The notes under the pieces: generated by a model
Seen by the model: the letters and a program-made list of their open reading frames with translations, nothing else
Told to the model about the DNA's origin: nothing
Databases searched by the model: none
Assembly (NCBI GenBank): GCA_017615235.1
Contig: JAGAAM010000028.1
Coordinates: 1 to 8,287, forward strand
DNA: 8,287 nucleotides
Source of the DNA: Clostridia bacterium
GTDB lineage: Bacteria > Bacillota_A > Clostridia > Oscillospirales > CAG-382
Direction of reading: 5' to 3'
Program-made: the position numbers and the translations under genes
Shown here: positions 5,998-8,287 of the stretch, one piece after another
How positions within the stretch are numbered: position 1 is the stretch's first letter
Layout: each line of letters begins with the position of its first letter

Positions 5998-7816
5998 TTA
6001 TTATCTTCGGAAGCTCCGTCATGCGTAATTTCGTGCATCCGTAGGGGATAAAGGTGAATCGTTTAGCCTTGCCGAGCGCCATACGGTGCTTCGGGTATCT
6101 GTCCGCAACGGTGAGATAACCGCGCAGAAGTCCCCATTCGACGGGAGCGAGGTTCGCTTTGACGTAAGCCGGATAATGCTTTTCGGAAAACGGGATCTCA
6201 TCGACCTTCGTGAAGCCGAATTCAAGCCCGAAGTCCGCGAACCCGAACGCCCAGTCGCCTTTCGGCAGGACCTCGTAATCGGCGTAGGGGAATTTGCGTT
6301 CGATGCCGTTGCGGACGAATTCGTACATCTTCCATTCGCCCTCGACCGGCAGGGAAAAGACAAGGCTCCCGCGCTCGATATAATACATCTTCCTCGGCCT
6401 CGGCATGACTTTCGCTTCGCCGGTGAAGTTGAATTCGACGGTGTTTTTGCCTTTCCACACGCGATCGAACTTTACGAACTTTTTGCGGGTCGGTTTGCCG
6501 TTTTCGACGGCTTTCAAACCGCCGGGGACTCTTACGGCGAACTCGAATCTTACCGGTTTTTCGGCGGTTATAACGTATTTCACGCTGTCGGAGAAGGGAT
6601 AATCGCCCTTCGCTTCGACGGTGACTTTAACGCCGTTGACGGACGTTTCGAGTTTTGAAGCCATAGGTATCGCCGCAAGTATGCCTTTTTCGCTCTTTAA
6701 AAAGATATTGTGCGCAAGCTTCGGCCAGCCCTGACCGAAATTAGCCGTGCAGCAGCCGTATTCGACCTCCAGGCCGAACATATTCGATTCCGCGCCGTTG
6801 GTCATCCAGGGGGATTTTCCGGGCAGATGAGCGCAGCCCATCTGGTTAGCCTGCTGGTCGTACTGGTGCGCCCACATATCCTCCGTCGTTGCGGCGGGAA
6901 GCGCGTTGAAGGCGATCCTTTCAAGCATATCCGCCCATTTCGTTTCGCCGGTCAGCGCGAAAAGCTTTTCACATGAATACATCTGCTCGACAACGGCGCA
7001 AAGCTCCGTGCCGGCGACGGGACTTACTCCCGCGAGGCATTCGTCACCGTTGATAAGCCCGACGGCGGTGCCGTTGTATTTGTAAAGTATATCGTAAAGC
7101 CTTTGCGCCTCATCTTTGTACTTTTCATCGGTGAACGGCAGGCAGACCGCCTCCGCTTTCAGCATCATCGCGAGGTTGACTATATGCCTTTCGATCTCCC
7201 AGGCAAAGCGCGGAACTTTCCATTTTTCGGTATAGTCGCCGTAGTTCGCGCCCTGGGCTTTTATCATAAGCGCAAGTTCGCCGATCCAAGGTTCCGCGTA
7301 TTTTTCTTTAAGTATATCAAGTGCGATAAGCCCTTCGAACCACCTGAATTTACCCCAGTGAAAGATCTTCGTCGTGCCTTCTTTCATCCTGACGTAAAGG
7401 TTTTCCATCGCGCGTTTGACGGCGTTAAGCGCCTTATCGTCTTCCGCGTAAACGCCGTACTCGGCAAGCACTTTTGTGATAAGGAACAGCGCCCAGACGT
7501 CGTATTTTTCACGCTCATCGTCCTTGCAGGGGCAGATCCAGCCGTCCTCTTTCTGCTGCGCCATTATCGCCTGAAGATACCTTTGCGCGCGGTTTATAAG
7601 ATCTTCGTCGCGCAGGAGATAAGCCAGCGGCACGAAGCCGTCGAGCCAGTAGGGAACGCGCTCCCAGCCGTCGCGGTCGCCGCCTATCCAGGCGCTGTCC
7701 TTGATGTCCGGCCAGAATTTGTCGAGGTTCCCGGCAAGCCCTTTCGCCTGGATGACGAGCTGGCGCTTGATCCAGCCTGTCGGAGTGATTTCGCCGTATC
7801 TGAAGTTCCTGTACAT
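5993..7816 (-). CDS. Glycoside hydrolase family 127-type protein (DUF1680, beta-L-arabinofuranosidase-like)
   Basis: A 607-residue cytoplasmic (alpha/alpha)6-barrel glycosidase. In the characterised GH127 enzyme HypBA1, a zinc held by one Glu and three Cys places a Cys nucleophile that releases beta-L-arabinofuranose (established). The same metal pattern is visible here: ELC with Glu271 and Cys273, and a CC pair at 355-356 in EYGCCTANF. Glu259 in NGDEC is a candidate acid/base. The N-terminal half shows the barrel repeats (DGFVPLAYL at 59-67; YDVWALFLITKVLAEYG at 105-121); the segment after about 370 is beta-rich. MWAHQYDQQANQ (314-325) marks a subgroup distinct from the classical arabinofuranosidases, so the real substrate is uncertain. 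Start: GGAGG at 7823-7827, six bases before the ATG; a longer frame from 7897 would begin inside the rplA terminator and is rejected. It has its own promoter. There is no signal peptide and no transporter gene nearby. Confidence 0.92.
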   Translation of the reverse strand: MYRNFRYGEITPTGWIKRQLVIQAKGLAGNLDKFWPDIKDSAWIGGDRDGWERVPYWLDGFVPLAYLLRDEDLINRAQRYLQAIMAQQKEDGWICPCKDDEREKYDVWALFLITKVLAEYGVYAEDDKALNAVKRAMENLYVRMKEGTTKIFHWGKFRWFEGLIALDILKEKYAEPWIGELALMIKAQGANYGDYTEKWKVPRFAWEIERHIVNLAMMLKAEAVCLPFTDEKYKDEAQRLYDILYKYNGTAVGLINGDECLAGVSPVAGTELCAVVEQMYSCEKLFALTGETKWADMLERIAFNALPAATTEDMWAHQYDQQANQMGCAHLPGKSPWMTNGAESNMFGLEVEYGCCTANFGQGWPKLAHNIFLKSEKGILAAIPMASKLETSVNGVKVTVEAKGDYPFSDSVKYVITAEKPVRFEFAVRVPGGLKAVENGKPTRKKFVKFDRVWKGKNTVEFNFTGEAKVMPRPRKMYYIERGSLVFSLPVEGEWKMYEFVRNGIERKFPYADYEVLPKGDWAFGFADFGLEFGFTKVDEIPFSEKHYPAYVKANLAPVEWGLLRGYLTVADRYPKHRMALGKAKRFTFIPYGCTKLRMTELPKIIK

Positions 7817-7844
7817 AGCGTACCTCCCGCGTTTATCTTTAAAT

Positions 7845-7872
7845 ATTTTACCATATCCGCGCAAAAAGTCAA
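7845..7872 (-). promoter_or_regulatory. Promoter of the GH127 gene
   Basis: On the minus strand, TTGACT (7872-7867) and TAAAAT (7850-7845) are 16 bases apart, with an extended -10 TG (TGGTAAAAT). The -35 box overlaps the end of the rplA terminator's T-tract. The leader to the ATG at 7816 is about 22 bases and contains the GGAGG site. Confidence 0.75.
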
Positions 7873-7903
7873 TAAAAAATCCCGCATTGACCTGCAATGC
7901 GGG
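7871..7903 (-). terminator. Intrinsic terminator of the rplA transcript
   Basis: CCCGCATTG and CAATGCGGG (minus strand, 7903-7895 and 7889-7881) form nine perfect base pairs around a five-base loop, followed by ATTTTTTATT. It starts about 17 bases after the rplA stop and separates rplA from the GH127 gene. Confidence 0.93.
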
Positions 7904-7920
7904 AAATTTTAACGAAGCGT

Positions 7921-8287
7921 TCAGTCGCCGATCTTCGCGGAGTTGACTTTGAGACCGGGGCCCATGGTGGAAGCTACCACGCAGGACTTGATATACTGAC
8001 CTTTTGCAGCGGCGGGTTTCGCTTTGATGATGGCGCCGAGAAGGGTGTTGAAGTTCTCGAGAAGCTTTTCGGGGCCGAAGCTTACCTTGCCGATCGGGCA
8101 GTGGATGATGTTGGTCTTGTCAAGACGGTATTCGATCTTACCGGCTTTGGCTTCCGCGACTGCTTTCGCGACGTCGGGAGTGACGGTTCCGGCCTTGGGG
8201 TTAGGCATAAGGCCTTTCGGACCGAGGACCTTACCGAGACGGCCGATCATTCCCATCATATCCGGGGAAGCGATGATAACGTCGAAT
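7921..8287 (-). CDS. rplA: 50S ribosomal protein L1, C-terminal part (5' end outside window)
   Basis: L1 forms the mobile stalk at the ribosomal E site and, in many bacteria, represses the rplKA message. The visible 121 residues are about half of the usual 230 or so. The frame is open to the right edge, starting [12 protein letters not shown]. The L1 signature [16 protein letters not shown] is at residues 21-36 of the visible part, then [18 protein letters not shown] (50-67) and the conserved C-terminal [10 protein letters not shown] (106-115). The gene ends at a TGA and is followed by a strong terminator. rplK would be expected further right, outside the window (inference). Confidence 0.97.
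   Translation of the reverse strand, partial: FDVIIASPDMMGMIGRLGKVLGPKGLMPNPKAGTVTPDVAKAVAEAKAGKIEYRLDKTNIIHCPIGKVSFGPEKLLENFNTLLGAIIKAKPAAAKGQYIKSCVVASTMGPGLKVNSAKIGD

Noticed and set aside
7817..7897. N-terminal extension of the GH127 protein by 27 residues from an ATG at 7897
   Set aside because: That ATG lies inside the stem of the rplA terminator and upstream of the GH127 promoter; the ATG at 7816 has GGAGG at the right distance and begins a family-like N-terminus.
7103..7912. Plus-strand open frame of 269 codons opposite the GH127 gene
   Set aside because: It is a mirror of the GH127 coding sequence, runs into the rplA terminator, and shows no motif or start signal.

Overview
The window looks like a piece of chromosome from a clostridial-type Bacillota, probably an uncultured gut or rumen organism. 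The evidence is an L10-type ribosomal leader RNA upstream of rplJ, a SecD-SecF fusion, consensus sigma-A promoters with strong GGAGG ribosome binding sites, moderately high GC codon usage with AT-rich intergenic gaps, and a closely related-looking set of Firmicutes housekeeping proteins. The lineage is an inference; no rRNA is present to fix it. No mobile element, CRISPR array, tRNA or integration scar is visible.

Layout from left to right: a 5' part of a secDF fusion (minus strand, running off the left edge) with a perfect-consensus promoter; a diacylglycerol-kinase-family lipid kinase (minus); a divergent intergenic region in which two promoters share one palindromic -35 box; an SGNH/GDSL-type esterase (plus); a bidirectional terminator; an orphan AAA/ABC-type ATPase (minus) with its own promoter; rplL and rplJ (minus), preceded by an L10-binding leader RNA that contains a terminator and a potential antiterminator; a large GH127-family (DUF1680) glycoside hydrolase (minus); and the 3' half of rplA (minus), running off the right edge.

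How the parts relate: rplA, rplJ and rplL are the familiar ribosomal stalk/L1 cluster, and rplJ-rplL is probably autoregulated by L10(L12) binding to the leader. The unusual point is the interruption of this cluster. A glycoside hydrolase with its own promoter and terminator sits between rplA and rplJ, and rplL ends in a strong terminator followed by an ATPase gene, not rpoB. The SGNH hydrolase and GH127 enzyme both lack signal peptides and could act on imported plant-derived oligosaccharides, but nothing in the window links them functionally. Most junctions are very compact: the T-tract of one unit's terminator lies within about a dozen bases of the next unit's -35 box. I see no clear new multi-gene system; the most distinctive signals are the shared -35 divergent promoter and the broken ribosomal cluster.
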